Below, piece by piece: positions 32,542 through 43,599 of a stretch of 64,000 nucleotides of DNA. Position 1 is the stretch's first letter, and every line of letters begins with the position of its first letter. The notes beneath the pieces were generated by a model. It did no database searches. It saw only the letters and a list, made by a program, of their open reading frames with translations, and was not told the origin of the DNA. This DNA comes from Sthenelais limicola (taxonomy: Eukaryota > Annelida > Polychaeta > Phyllodocida > Sigalionidae), in assembly GCA_942159475.1 (NCBI GenBank), contig OW804095.1, forward strand, positions 146,858,314 through 146,922,313, in the 5' to 3' direction. Made by a program: the position numbers and the translations under genes.

Positions 32542-32943
32542 AATAGAACTCAACTCGAGCTGAATACGTGACAAAATGCTTGTGTTTTTTGGTGCATGTC
32601 TTTTATGCGTGCCTTCAGCACTTGTGAAAGACATGCACCAAAAGACACTTGGGTCAGATTTTCAGAAAATGTACAATTAGCAGCCATACACATTTAGTAA
32701 ATTCTACTAAATCAGGCTGCAATTTGGTCAATACTAGGTGAATTCGAGTATATTCAGCATTGCATTGATTCTAGCAATCTGTTTGGCTAGGTTGAACTGT
32801 ATTTTGAACCTTATTTTCATCTGAAATTTGGGTTATTTGAGAAGATTGGCGAAGGTGAATTGTACATTTTCTGAAAATCTGACCCACTTGCGTTTTGTGA
32901 ATACGTCATCTAAGCCCATCTGCAGCTCAAGTTTAGTTCTATC
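32542..32943. mobile_element. Element K with nested family A
   Basis: Left arm TAGAACTCAACTCGAGCTGA with TACGTGACAAAATGC; the right arm read inverted is TAGAACTAAACTTGAGCTGC with TACGTATTCACAAAACGC. An inner hairpin TTTTGGTGCATGTCTTT / AAAGACATGCACCAAAA lies at 32588-32643. A family A copy splits the element at ACTT. Confidence 0.6.
32651..32885 (-). mobile_element. Family A element nested in element K
   Basis: GGGTCAGATTTTCAGAAAAT and its exact inverted end. ACTT on both sides is an exact 4-bp target duplication. Confidence 0.92.
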
Positions 32944-32994
32944 TTGCCACATAATGTTTCAGCTGAACAAAATGATTTAAATATAAATACATGC

Positions 32995-33229
32995 GGGTCA
33001 AATTTTCAGAAAATGTGCAATTAGCAGCTCTACCTCTTTAGCAACTTCTACTAAATTGGGCTGAAAAATGACGAATATCAGGTCTATCTGAGTATATTCG
33101 GTTTAGCATTGTTTTAAAGTATCAGTTCTGTTATGTTAAACTGCATTTTGAAGCTCGTTTTTGTCTTCAATGTGGGTTATTTGAGAGGATTGGTAAAGAC
33201 GAATTGAACATTTTCTGAAAATCTGACCC
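32995..33229 (-). mobile_element. Family A element, full length (235 bp)
   Basis: GGGTCAAATTTTCAGAAAAT at the left and CTGACCC at the right, flanked by ATGC on both sides (exact). Confidence 0.91.
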
Positions 33230-33817
33230 ATGCCTTAATGCATCTACTGAACTCTGCTGATATGACAGCTATGACAGCTATGTCAATTTGCACCTGTTTT
33301 ACTCCCCCACATGGACTTACCTGAACATCATGCCTCATGGACACTTTACTCACTGCCTTCCATTAAAAGCCAGGTTTAAATATTGTTAAATATTTTATTT
33401 ACTGATTGGGAGTAAAATATATAACAACAATGAACAAGCTTTCTTTGTAGAATGATGACATAAATCAAATTGACCTTAGTCAAGAGTTTGGGTAAAATAT
33501 TTTGTAGAAGATAATAGACCCTATAGGTCTTAAAATAGAGTGTTTTTTTTAATTTATAAAAAATTAGGGATGGTCAGAAGGGATTTATACAAAATTAGGG
33601 ATGGTCAGAAGGGACTTTTCAAATGTGATTTGGGCTATAGGCTACGTGAGTCAGAATAACCCAGTTGGTTGAAATTCCTGTATAGTTAAGATTGTAGAAG
33701 GTAGACGGTGCTGCCTTATAATGAACTAGCCCGCCAGTTTCCTGCCAAATTGTCACAAGTCTATTGGCTAAGGTACAGACTAAAAGGATTATTGAACTCC
33801 GTTTCTGGCTTGCTACA
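33230..33817. other. No gene; short tandem duplication
   Basis: ATTAGGGATGGTCAGAAGGGA occurs twice about 31 bp apart at 33565-33620. Otherwise nothing is recognised. Confidence 0.5.
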
Positions 33818-34424
33818 TTAAAGCTGCTTTCTCAGCTGTTATGACAAAGACAATCTCACCAAATATGTATATGGGTCAGATTTTCAGAAAATGTACAATT
33901 CACCTTCACCAATCCTCTCAAATAACCCATATTTAAGACAGGAATGAGCTTCAAAATGTAGTTTAACAAAACAGAACTACTATAAATCAATGCGATACAA
34001 AATATACTCAGATATACCCTGTATTCATCATTTTTCAGCCTAATTTAGCAAAATTACCTAAATATGTACAGCTGCCAATTGTACATTTACCCAAAATCTG
34101 ACCCATATTATGACTTATTGGACATTATTATTCATCAATATTCATCAATAAACTGTTATCAGTTTATACAAGAACTTGAAGTAGAATCTGCCTAGTGAAA
34201 AAAACACTGACGATGAGCGATAATACGTGAAACCTTCATACAAAGGATTCGGGCTGGTCCTCAAAAAACAAATAGGGCCGTTTTAGCAGCTATGTTGCAA
34301 AAACAACCAAATAGAATCCTCAATATTGTTGGTCAAATGACTTTTAGATGGGTTGGAAAATAACGGAAGAAAATTTAGACAGATTTTGTTTTTTACCGAC
34401 GTTAGCTGAGAGTGCACAGCTTAA
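33818..34424 (-). mobile_element. Family H element with nested family A
   Basis: Starts TTAAAGCTGCTTTCTCAGCT and ends GTTAGCTGAGAGTGCACAGCTTAA. Interior, read reversed, carries GGATTCGGGCTGGTCC and CAATATTGTTGGTCAAATGAC. It is split by a family A copy flanked by ATAT. Without the insert it is about 370 bp. Confidence 0.8.
33873..34104 (+). mobile_element. Family A element nested in family H
   Basis: GGGTCAGATTTTCAGAAAAT at the left and CTGACCC at the right (inner part of the right end changed to TTTACCCAAAATC). ATAT on both sides. Confidence 0.89.
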
Positions 34425-34452
34425 GTAGTACATTTAACAGTCTGATGTACTT

Positions 34453-34687
34453 GGGTCAGATTTTCAGAGAATGTACAATTCGCCTTCACTAATTCTCTCA
34501 AATAACCCACATGTAAGACAGAAATGAGCTTCAAAATGTAGTTTAACATAACAGAACTGATACTATAAATCAATGCGATACAAAATATACTCAGATATGC
34601 CCAGTATTCTTCATTTATCAGCCTCATTTAGGAGAATTTCCTAAATATGTAGAGCTGCCAATTGTACATTTTCTGAAAATCTGACCC
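34453..34687 (+). mobile_element. Family A element, full length (235 bp)
   Basis: GGGTCAGATTTTCAGAGAAT at the left and CTGACCC at the right. Exact ACTT duplication. The minus-strand 68-codon frame crossing it is repeat-derived. Confidence 0.91.
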
Positions 34688-34699
34688 ACTTACTGACCA

Positions 34700-34868
34700 A
34701 TCCTTGAGATTGTGAAGTATAGTCCATAACCAAACTGATCTGTTGAATCAATGTAGTACCAAATATACGCAGAAATACGTATTGGTTATCGCTTTTTCAA
34801 CCTACTTCAGCAGAATGTACTAAATAATTATGTAGTGCTGCCAATTGTAAATTTTCTGACGACATGAC
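34700..34868 (+). mobile_element. Family A fragment, degenerate
   Basis: AATCAATGTAGTACCAAATATACGCAGA and TAGTGCTGCCAATTGTAAATTTTCTG follow the A interior and right end. The left third is missing. Confidence 0.6.
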
Positions 34869-35410
34869 CCCTATAGACCAGGTCAACTGACTACCTCTAA
34901 CAGACAACAACCGACAAACCAGTTAATTCAAAATGAGGTAAAAGTAGAATGCAAAGATAATATCACGCTCTGTTCTCATAGGCGTAGCAATGAAGGGAAA
35001 CTCGACAGACATTAGGTTTTATCACTTTTAAATGAGCGGGAATATGTTAGAACACAATTAGCTTTAACCTGTAAAATAATATCAATTAAAAGATATAATA
35101 ATTAGACCCCCTAGTTAGCTTCCTGCATGCGCCCAATGATAAACTAAGTCTAGACAATCTTGCTGCAGGTTCTGTCATCCATCGATTCCATTTTCCAAAG
35201 CATGCCAAAAGACAATTTGGAAGTAGTCAAAACACTTTAAAACACCAGTTTCAGATGAGAATTAATCTGATAAAACGAGGATTGCTTAAGTCTGTAAGCC
35301 GAGACAGGCTGACGCTCTGTGTTTTGCTGAACGATCAAATGTCTTGACGCTGGCAGAACCTGTTGGAGAACTGATGAGTGAATGCATGAAAGAGTGTGTA
35401 GTTGGTATTT
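34869..35410. other. No gene or repeat recognised
   Basis: Single-copy DNA. The 69-codon minus-strand frame at 35237-35446 starts inside a B terminus and is not a gene. Confidence 0.45.
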
Positions 35411-35817
35411 GTGATGTGTTTCAGGAAAATGAGTCATAAGTCGCAAAATTGATATTTTTCAAAGTGTTTTCATCACAAGATCGCATTATTGGAATGTTCT
35501 ATATTTTAGAGGGTTTATCACTTATAGTTATATCAATTGATGTATAAAATTTCAGGACAATCTATGTGATATATCCTTTCGTTTTAAAGGTCCTCATATG
35601 GACTTCATTTAGTTACTTTACTGTTTATTGACCCCAAGAAATATTGGAAACTTTTTTTTCAAAAACGAAAATATCAAACTTAAAATTTAGAAATACTTAT
35701 AAGATAATTAGACTCTTTACTATCATTGGAATGAGCTTTATCTCATCTTTTCAAATCTAATGGTTTTTCTAAATCAATTTTTTGCGACTTATGACTCGAT
35801 TTCCTGAAACACATCAC
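35411..35817 (+). mobile_element. Family B element, full length (407 bp)
   Basis: GTGATGTGTTTCAGGAAAAT at the left and CTGAAACACATCAC at the right. ATTT on both sides exactly. Confidence 0.9.
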
Positions 35818-36171
35818 ATTTGGTCTCCGCCTGAAACGGTTCTGAAACTATTACTACGTTAAACAGAGTCTAAATAGATTAATAACCTCCATATCAGGCC
35901 TGCTAGTGCATTGCTTCACCTTGAGATTACGCACCAAACATTGGACTAGCAGTCCCTCAATGCCGGTCATTAATCCTTTATTAATCTTCAAAACGTCAAT
36001 GACGGGTTTGAAATTGGGTACAATCTTCATGTGTAGTGACTTCTTTGATAAGTATATGGGCCAGTGTGTAAGAAAATCTAAGGATTTCCAGTTCTAAACA
36101 TTAACATGTAGTAATTGCAGTTAATAAAGTTAGATTTAAACTGGCTAGATTTATAATAGTGGTTATCAGAC
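35818..36171. other. No gene or repeat recognised
   Basis: A 63-codon plus-strand frame (35906-36097) shows no known motif. No exon signals seen. Confidence 0.4.
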
Positions 36172-36690
36172 TTAAAGCTATAGTCTCAGCTAACGTTTCA
36201 TTTCGTTTCATTTTTTAAAAGGTAATAGCCACTCAACCAGATTTAACCATTCAAATGGTTAAAACTGAGGCTCATTTCCTACCAATTATACACATGTCAC
36301 TGAACTCTGCAAGAATAGATTGTATATTGTCGTATTATTGTGTGTATCGATTAATAAACGTTTCTAAAAAAAAACGGTAAAAACGGTAAAAACCGTTATA
36401 TTTTCTACTTTTTCTTCCATCCATTTCCAACCCATCTAAAAGTCACTTGAGTGGAACCATGGAGGATTTTGTCCGGTTGTTTTTTGGTACAGGGCTTTTA
36501 GCGCCCTAATCCCTTCAAATGATGACTAGACTTATTATTGCTCACCGGTGGATGTTTTCCCTTCAACAATTCTACTTCTACAATTCTTTTTATGAACATA
36601 TAACAGCAGCAGAATATGTATGAATCCAGTCCTATAAGTCATATGAATACATTTGGTGAGATTTTGTTTGTCAGAATAGATGAAACTGCA
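36172..36690 (+). mobile_element. Family H element with retroposed insert
   Basis: Starts TTAAAGCTATAGTCTCAGCT and continues after the insert with TTTTCTACTTTTTCTTCCATC, GGAGGATTTTGTCCGGTTG and GCAGCAGAATATGTATGAAT. The end (GAAACTGCAATTGTAATAG) is worn. Confidence 0.72.
36222..36395 (+). mobile_element. Retroposon 3' end with palindrome
   Basis: Interrupts family H. It has a perfect 22-bp palindrome at 36242-36263 (arms TTTAACCATT / AATGGTTAAA), then ATTAATAAACGTTTCT and nine A, followed by repeats of ACGGTAAAA. A hairpin before a short tailed end is common in LINE and SINE 3' regions. Confidence 0.55.
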
Positions 36691-36718
36691 ATTGTAATAG
36701 AAGTGTGCAGTGGCATGT

Positions 36719-36954
36719 GGGTCAGATTTTCAGAAAATGTACAATTCGCCTTCACCAATCCTGTCAAAAACCCCACATTTCAGACAAAAATAAACTTCAA
36801 AATGCAGTTTAACATAACAAAACTGATACTATAAATCAATGCGATACCAAATATACTCAGATATACCTAGTATTGACCATTTTTCAGTCTAATTTAGCAA
36901 AATGTCCCAAAATGTGTAGAGCTGCTAATTGTACATTTTCTGAAAATCTGACCC
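36719..36954 (+). mobile_element. Family A element, full length (236 bp)
   Basis: GGGTCAGATTTTCAGAAAAT and inverted end CTGACCC, with ATGT on both sides (exact). Frames of about 72 codons crossing it are not genes. Confidence 0.91.
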
Positions 36955-36957
36955 ATG

Positions 36958-37203
36958 TGCACATCCGTGACCAGAGCCTTACCTGTTGTCTTTTCCTCTT
37001 TTTGTTTTATAAGTCAAAGTAAGGACAGTTTCAGATTTCAGGTTACCGAAGTACTTGGGATGAAATCTAATAAAGACATTCTCCGCAGGTGGTGGAATCT
37101 GTGCACAGATGTGACCAGCCTCACCTATGTAACCTTATACTGGAATCGTCTTTTTCATCATGTGTCTTATGACTTCTGTAAACTATTTCTTCAGGCCTTT
37201 TAA
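36958..37203 (+). other. Unassigned short open frame
   Basis: An 82-codon frame (36955-37203) in apparently single-copy DNA between an A and an H element. No domain recognised, no splice or promoter context. Probably chance. Confidence 0.15.
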
Positions 37204-37292
37204 TGAACTCAATAGATATTTGTTTGCAACTAAACGCACAAAGAAGAAACGTGCTTCTGAAATTTCACCCAATTCTTAGGTTTTATTTACTT

Positions 37293-37550
37293 CTCTATTC
37301 TCTGCTAACGTCGGTCGAAAGCTAAAGATTTTCTACTTTTTGTTCGGCTCATTTTCAACCCACCTAAAAGTTATTTAACCAACGTCTTGGAGGATTTTGA
37401 CTGATGGTTTTTGCTACCAAGCTTCATAATAGTCCAATGTTATCTTGTGGAAGCCCACCAAAATCCTTTCCTGCTGTGGCTTTACTTATTATCGCTCATT
37501 GGTGACTCTTTTTGTTCGGCTGATTCAACTTCAGATTCTTGTATACTTTT
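37293..37550 (+). mobile_element. Family H element, partial
   Basis: TTCTCTGCTAACGTCGG near the left end, then GGAGGATTTTGACTGATGG, AATCCTTTCCTGCTGTGGC and TTATTATCGCTCATTGG. It is cut short after CAGATTCTTGTATAC. Confidence 0.72.
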
Positions 37551-38179
37551 GGGTTGTAAACAGCTCAGAACAACTTTAAAATCAGCATCAGATTGACATT
37601 TCAAGTAAAATGCAAAGTGGATTATTCAATAAGAATTCCAAAAATAAATTCACAACTTTGCAAAGTTAAGCCAGAATTTTACAACGTTATTGTTGTGTTG
37701 GTGCGTTGTGGTTGCTAAATCTCCCTATCACCTTCCTTTCAACGTTATCAAAGACTTCATATTGCCGATACTAGATTATTCTCTGTCATTCTTGACGTAG
37801 GTAGCGGAAGAACGGCAAAGCTTCAAAGATTACAATCGAGGATGAACTAGGCTAAACTAAGTGACTTAGAGAAATTTATGAAATATCAAAGATGACTAAT
37901 CAATTGGAGAACGACTTGTAAATATGACTTGATGACTTAATTGTACCCTCCTGGTGGTATGATCTCTCGCTCTCACTCCAACACCCTCTCACATCTGACA
38001 CTAACCCACATCCATTATTCATCAATCATTACTAATGTTTGCTCGTTAATAACTTAGTATTAAGGCAGCAGGATTCCATGGATATAATGTAATACTGCCA
38101 ATAGCAAAAAAGTGAAAAAAATGTAGATTTACCTATATCGGCCTCACCTCTCTGACTTATCCTATACCAAGTCTAATAT
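37551..38179. other. No gene or repeat recognised
   Basis: AT-rich single-copy DNA. Confidence 0.45.
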
Positions 38180-38587
38180 GTGATGTATTTCAGGAAAATG
38201 AGTCATAAGTCGCAAAAAATGGATTTTGAGATATTATCATATTTGAATTGATGAGCTCAAACCGATTCTAATGGTAGTAAAAATCAAGGACATCTAAGTA
38301 GTGTTTCTATATTATAAGTTTGATATTTTAATTTTTGAAAAAAGATCTATTGATATTTTTGGGTGGATAGTTACTAATAAAGTACCTAAATATACTCCAA
38401 AAGCTGACCTTAGAAATGCATAGATATATTTATTACATTGCCTTGAAATTTCTGACATCTATTAATATGAATAGCAGCATTAAGTACCCCAAGAATTAGA
38501 ATATTCAAAAAAAGATATATTATAAATAAAACACTTTGAAAATTATCCATTTTGCGACTTATGACTCATTTTCCTAAAACGCATCAC
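38180..38587 (-). mobile_element. Family B element, full length (408 bp)
   Basis: GTGATGTATTTCAGGAAAAT at the left and CTAAAACGCATCAC at the right. ATAT on both sides exactly. Confidence 0.9.
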
Positions 38588-38700
38588 ATATTCCTTGCAA
38601 ATATACCGTTTATAATCTTTGCTGTATATTTCCATTAAAGTAACCCCTCTCTAATCAGGACCCCTCAGTATGAAGGGAAGGGCAATCAGAGCCAGTTCTG

Positions 38701-38902
38701 AGGCCTGCATCTTGCTTAAGAAATCCTGACTTAAAGGTGTTCCTGCTAACTAGATTTCCCTTGCTTAGGTACAACATTCTGACTGCAGGAATTACACTTA
38801 TCACCATCAGTTGTATAGTGAACTCTTCCTTACCCACTGCTTAGCAAGGAAAAGTAGCTAAGGAAGAAAACTATTAAGTAAGGATCTGTTATAGAACGGG
38901 CC
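38701..38902. mobile_element. Family G element, worn
   Basis: The right end GGATCTGTTATAGAACGGGCC and the interior TTACCCACTGCTTAGCAAGG match G in reverse orientation. The left end is degraded. At the point where A has inserted in two other G copies this copy reads GTATAGTG, that is, empty. Confidence 0.65.
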
Positions 38903-38984
38903 TTTGATATGTTCATTTTTATGCTATGAATTTTGCTTGTAGCTACCTGCTAGAATCCGGCCGGCCCAGTTCTATTATGGTTAA

Positions 38985-39182
38985 AGTTGCCAGAAAATGT
39001 AATATTTGCCTTCACCACATACTCCGAATAGCCACAATCTAAGAGAAAGGTAAGGCTAAAACAAATTGTATAAATTAACGATATACTAGATGTACATATA
39101 CCTAATATTTATCATTTGAAAGTCTACTTCAGCAGAGGTTCAAGAGTAGAGCTGCTGATTCTACATTTCTAGACGACCATGC
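38985..39182 (+). mobile_element. Family A element, degenerate copy
   Basis: CCAGAAAATGTAATATTTGCC at the left and GTAGAGCTGCTGATTCTACAT at the right. Interior alignable but with many changes and indels. Confidence 0.55.
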
Positions 39183-39540
39183 TCGCTTACTCATACACAT
39201 AGGTACTGTAAATGCCCATAATAAAGACGATTGACTGTACCTCCCGAATCATCTGCTCCTCCTCGTCCTCCTCTTGATCCTGAAGGCTATTAATTTCCCC
39301 TTGTATAGAGTATCTGCTTCATTAAAGAGTACAGCTTGAGAGTTTAAATATAAATATTAATTACTACCCAGCCTGAAGTTCATATCCTTGTATTATAAAT
39401 AGGAAAGCTTATGTAGCCGAGGTGCTCAATCAAAGTGGCTTTAAGCCTTGCGAGTTGCTCAGGTCAGATCTTCCCAGGCCTCACCACAAACACCTCATCC
39501 TCCTACTACTCCTGCTCCTATTTCTGATATCTCTCACTCT
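39183..39540. other. No gene or repeat recognised
   Basis: Leads into the CT-rich tract. Nothing else is visible. Confidence 0.4.
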
Positions 39541-39606
39541 CTCATTTGGTTTCTGTCGCTTTCTCATCTGTGTCTCTCTTGCTTTTGCTCGCTTTCGTCC
39601 CTTTCT

Positions 39607-39637
<31 letters not shown>

Positions 39638-40780
39638 TTGCGTATCTCACTCTCCTCTCTCTTTTCTCTCTCTCCTCTCTTTCTCCTCTCTGTTTCTTTT
39701 CTCTCTCTCTCTATCTTTCTCTCTCCCCTCTCTCTTCTCTCTATGCTTTTCCCTCTCCCCTCTCTCTCCCTCATCTGCTCTGTCTCTATCTTGTTTTCGT
39801 TCCTCCGTCTTTCCCTCTCTTCTCTCTTTCTCTTTCTTCTCTCTCTCTCTTCTCTTTTCCGTCCATCGTCTACTTTTTCCATTTCTCTCCCTTACCTCAG
39901 TCTGTCCGTATTAGTCTGGCTGTGTCTCTTCCTTTCTATGTTCATCTTTGTGTCACTCTGTGTCTCTCTCTTGTCTTATGTCTCTCTCCCTAGCTCTCTC
40001 TACCCCCTTTACTCTCTCTCTCCCTAGCTCTCTCTACCCCCTTCACTCTCTCTCCCTAGCTCTCTCTCTCTCTCTCCCTAGCTCTCTCTACCCCCTTCAC
40101 TCTCTCTCTCCCTTTCTCTCTCTCAAACTCTCTCTCTTTCTCTCCCTTTCACCCTCTCTCTCCCTTTCTCTCTCTCTCCCTAGCTCTCTCTACCCCCTTC
40201 ACTCTCTCTCTCCCTTTCTCTCTCTCTCCTAGCTCTCTCTACCCCCTTCACTCTCTCTCTCCCTTTCTCTCTCTCTTTCCCTAGCTCTCTCTCTCCCTTT
40301 CTCTCTCTCTCTCCCTTTCTCTCTCTCTCCCTAGCTCTCTCTACCCCCTTCACTCTCTCTCTCCCTTTCTCTCTCTCTCTCCTAGCTCTCTCTACCCCCT
40401 TCACTCTCTCTCTCCCTTTCTCTCTCCCTCCCTAGCTCTCTCTCTACCCCCTTCACTCTCTCTCCCTTTCTCTCTCTCTCTCTTTCCCTAGCTCTCTCTA
40501 CCTCCTTCACTCTCTCTCTCCCTTTCTCTCTCTCTCTCTCTCCCTAGCTCTCTCTACCACCTTCACTCTCTCTCTCCCTTTCTCTCTCTCTCCCTAGCTC
40601 TCTCTACCTCCTTCACTCTCTCTCTCCCTTTCTCTCTCTCTCCTATTCTCTCTCTCCCTAGCTCTCTCTACCCCCTGCACTCTCTCTCTCCCTTTCTCTC
40701 TCCTTCCCTAGCTCTCTCTACCCCCTTCACTCTCTCTCCCTTTCTCTCTTTCAACTTCTCCTGGTATCTCTTACTCCCTA
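39541..40780 (+). repeat. CT-rich tract with ~50-bp minisatellite
   Basis: Between about 39990 and 40740 a unit recurs every 48-60 bases: CTAGCTCTCTCTACCCCCTT, CACTCTCTCTCTCCC, then a (CT)n of variable length. The block TAC(C/T)(C/A)CCTTCAC is seen about a dozen times. The left part (39541-39990) is irregular CT/CTTT. The plus-strand leucine/serine-rich and minus-strand arginine/glutamate-rich frames (up to 201 codons) arise from the composition and are not genes. Confidence 0.88.
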
Positions 40781-41504
40781 TCTCCTCCCTTCATCCATCC
40801 CCATCTTTCAATTCCAGCTCACTCTATTATCCCTCGTTCCACTTTCGTTCTCCTCCGCCCAACATCTGCTCCCTGTCCTCCCTCAACTCTCTTTCTTCTC
40901 CTCTGTATTGCCCGGTCCCTATCCCTATCTTTCATCGACACCGTCTCCCCATCCCAACCCCCTCATTCTCGCTCTCTCTCTTTCTCTCTCTCTTGTTTTT
41001 CTCTTTATACCTATCACTTAACCACAAACACATCCTATACTTTCTGTCACATGTTCTCTCCTTTCTCGCTCTCTCTTTCTTTCATCTCTCTCTCTCTTTC
41101 TCTTTTTGTAATCTGTTTTCTGGTTCATACAATCCTCATATTCTCTTCCTTTTCTGTGATGCAACTTCGTGGTGAAATTTCTTTCAAACCAAAAATAGTT
41201 ACAAAATTGTTTTATCTGTTCCCATTTAGTCCGACCCTTCTCGCTATTTCATTTGATTGCAGTTTCTTTCCTAACGCTGCCTTTTGTATCTTCAAGGAAA
41301 TAAAGTTAAAAAGAGACATTCTAGCAAATAAAGTGCTTACTGTCTTACCATCCTTGGTCGTTTTAGACCTCATTGATCCGAACCCCCCACCATTGTGGAC
41401 AATGAAATTCTCTATTAAAACCAGATCGATATTTGTAATTAAGTAATTAATCAATTTTATTTGATACAAAAACAGTTAGCATGGGGGGAGAGGTTTGACT
41501 ATAC
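40781..41504. other. Pyrimidine-rich then single-copy DNA
   Basis: CT-rich to about 41110, then ordinary sequence. Opposed frames of 131 (+) and 85 (-) codons at 41051-41469 have no recognised motif. Confidence 0.4.
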
Positions 41505-41795
41505 AGGGGTGTCTAATAAGTATTTCTATATTTCAAGTTTGATATTTATTTAAAACAATGTTTGCAGTATTCTTATGCGAACAATTACTACTAAAGTAAA
41601 TATATTTTATATTGACCTTAGAAATGCATGGATATATTCATCACACTGTCCTGAAATGTTGAACATGTATCTATGCTACTAGCAGCGCTAAGCAACCCAG
41701 AAATGATAATATTCCAACAAATATATCCAATAAATAAATCACTTTGGCAGATATCCATTTTGCGACTTGTGACTCATTTTGCGATAACACATCGT
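41505..41795 (-). mobile_element. Family B element, left end missing
   Basis: Runs from TAATAAGTATTTCTATATTTC to the right terminus ATTTTGCGACTTGTGACTCAT and AACACATCG. About 115 bp of the left side is absent. Confidence 0.7.
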
Positions 41796-42012
41796 ATATA
41801 TCACAGGCCCTTTATGAACCATTTCTTTTAAAAAAAAATGATTCCGTCACTATATTTGCAAATCAGGTATTCGATTAAGTACTGGTAGACCATTAATGAA
41901 TTACTTATTACACCCCCCCCCCCTCCTCCTAATGGTACACCTGGTCTAATACCATGGTCATATGGTTGAATATATCACCTTAATCTATGATGAAGGAAAC
42001 TGAGTTGTCTAG
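41796..42012. other. Poly-C run and single-copy DNA
   Basis: A run of about 10 C at 41913-41922, otherwise unremarkable. Confidence 0.4.
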
Positions 42013-42240
42013 AACAAGAACTCAGAACCGAATTGGCCTTAAGACAATTCGTATGATTTCAAAATCATTCATAAGAGGCACACTTGAGTTCGGTAATGTG
42101 TGGGCTTTCTCAGGAAGAAACCTCCAATTCATACGACAAATCATGGGTTCTTATTACAATTTGTAGGCAAAATTCTGGACTTTTCGTGAGTCCCCAATTC
42201 GTACGAATTGCGAGTTCTTGAATGTGTGGGCCCGGCTTAA
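42013..42240. repeat. Possible worn inverted-repeat element
   Basis: AAGAACTCAGAACCGAATTGG near the left and CCAATTCGTACGAATTGCGAG with TTCTTG near the right are roughly inverted. GTGTGGG(C/T) precedes both CTTTCTCAGG and CCCGGCTTAAG. Borders are not defined. Confidence 0.3.
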
Positions 42241-42611
42241 GATAGACATTGTACACTCACTGTGCTGAGTGGCCTAGTATAAAGTCGTCCAAATGTTCCG
42301 TTTATTTTATTTTTATTGTATGTAACACTATATATCTAATGCTGAGTGACTTGTAAAGTCACCCAAATAGATCTTAAGTCAGCTATGTATCGTTCTCTAT
42401 TATTCATTTTACACGTATTAGAGCTAAACCAAATACAGTGATAAAAGACTAAAGCTGCTATCATTACATATCAGTGTATAAAAGAATCTCCCGAATATTG
42501 TAAATCATTCTCCAGTCTCCCTCAAAAAGCCGGTATACCAACACTAGCTACCCATCCAAACATGGTACGGCACCCACTGGAAGACTAGAGCATGATCACT
42601 AATCTCCAATA

Positions 42612-42956
42612 GGGGAGTTGGATAGACGCCATTTTGAATCCTGATTCGCATGGCATTATTATGGGACTAATGGTACAGTAAAAGGAATATATGAGATATG
42701 CCATATTCAGCAACGGATAGTTACCAGTGCTTTAATGTCAATGTCCATGTGTTTTGTATGTTTCCATGACAAAAGGCTCCACCGTTCCCATCATGCATTT
42801 GGTTTCCATAGAACATGTATAAAAGCTGTGATATTCATGAAAAATTCCTTGGAATTTGTTATTAAAATGTTCCCAAATATTCGTATGTCAGATTAGATCA
42901 AAATCCATCCCATGATGCACTGTACCAGACATAAGCAGTGGCACATGCAAGTCCCC
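42612..42956 (+). mobile_element. Family C element (345 bp)
   Basis: GGGGAGTTGGATAGACGCCATTTTG at the left and ATGCAAGTCCCC at the right, flanked by TA. Interior with CAGCAACGGATAG and CATCATGCATTTGG as in other C copies. Confidence 0.85.
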
Positions 42957-43599
42957 TATTGTGTATTAACTAGTGATTGCAAATAAAGAAGGCATTACTA
43001 TTAGTATTAAAGGATAAGGCTGTGTTGTAAGTAACGACTCACCTCTGCATGGTAATAATCCTCAATAGGAAACATTATATCCGAGAGCGAAGAAGCATCA
43101 GTAGCATTGTACATCCAATCCCTGATGGAGTAGACCAATTACTGACTGACAAAATAATTGATACATTTCTGTGTCGTCCTTTCTTAGTAAGAATAATCGA
43201 TTCTAGGTTATGCGATCCCTAATATATTTCTCTTGCAGTTTGGTGATCAATGATTTAACTATTTGTAAATGACTTCTTTTTTTATAGTGTATCACACATA
43301 TTGATTTAGTGATTGATGTTTTGTCTTTCCTTAAAGAGTATAGTTATAGAAGGAGCAACATAAAAAGACCTCGGTGCTTTTTTAGAATAACAATTAAAGA
43401 GATTGTTTCCCTCATATTACCAGGGAGCGACTCAGCCTGTTGCGTCCTTAAGAAACTTCATCCATTACAAGTAGATTATAATCAATGTTTTTGTATGAGA
43501 AGAAGAGGCAGATTGTAGAGACAAATGCAGAGCTGAGTACAGCTGACAAATCAACAAAGGTGACCACAGCAAGGAAATGTCACTGAGGAGCTGTGTCCT
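42957..43599. other. No gene or repeat recognised
   Basis: Contains a 69-codon plus-strand frame (43309-43518) without a known motif. Confidence 0.4.

Noticed and set aside
35906..36097. 63-codon frame as a LINE tail
   Set aside because: It lacks the 'LWN.LP' type block and no polyadenylated end follows.
39422..40404. Leucine/serine-rich and arginine/glutamate-rich frames up to 201 codons
   Set aside because: They lie wholly in CT-rich tandem DNA and overlap in several frames; composition explains them.
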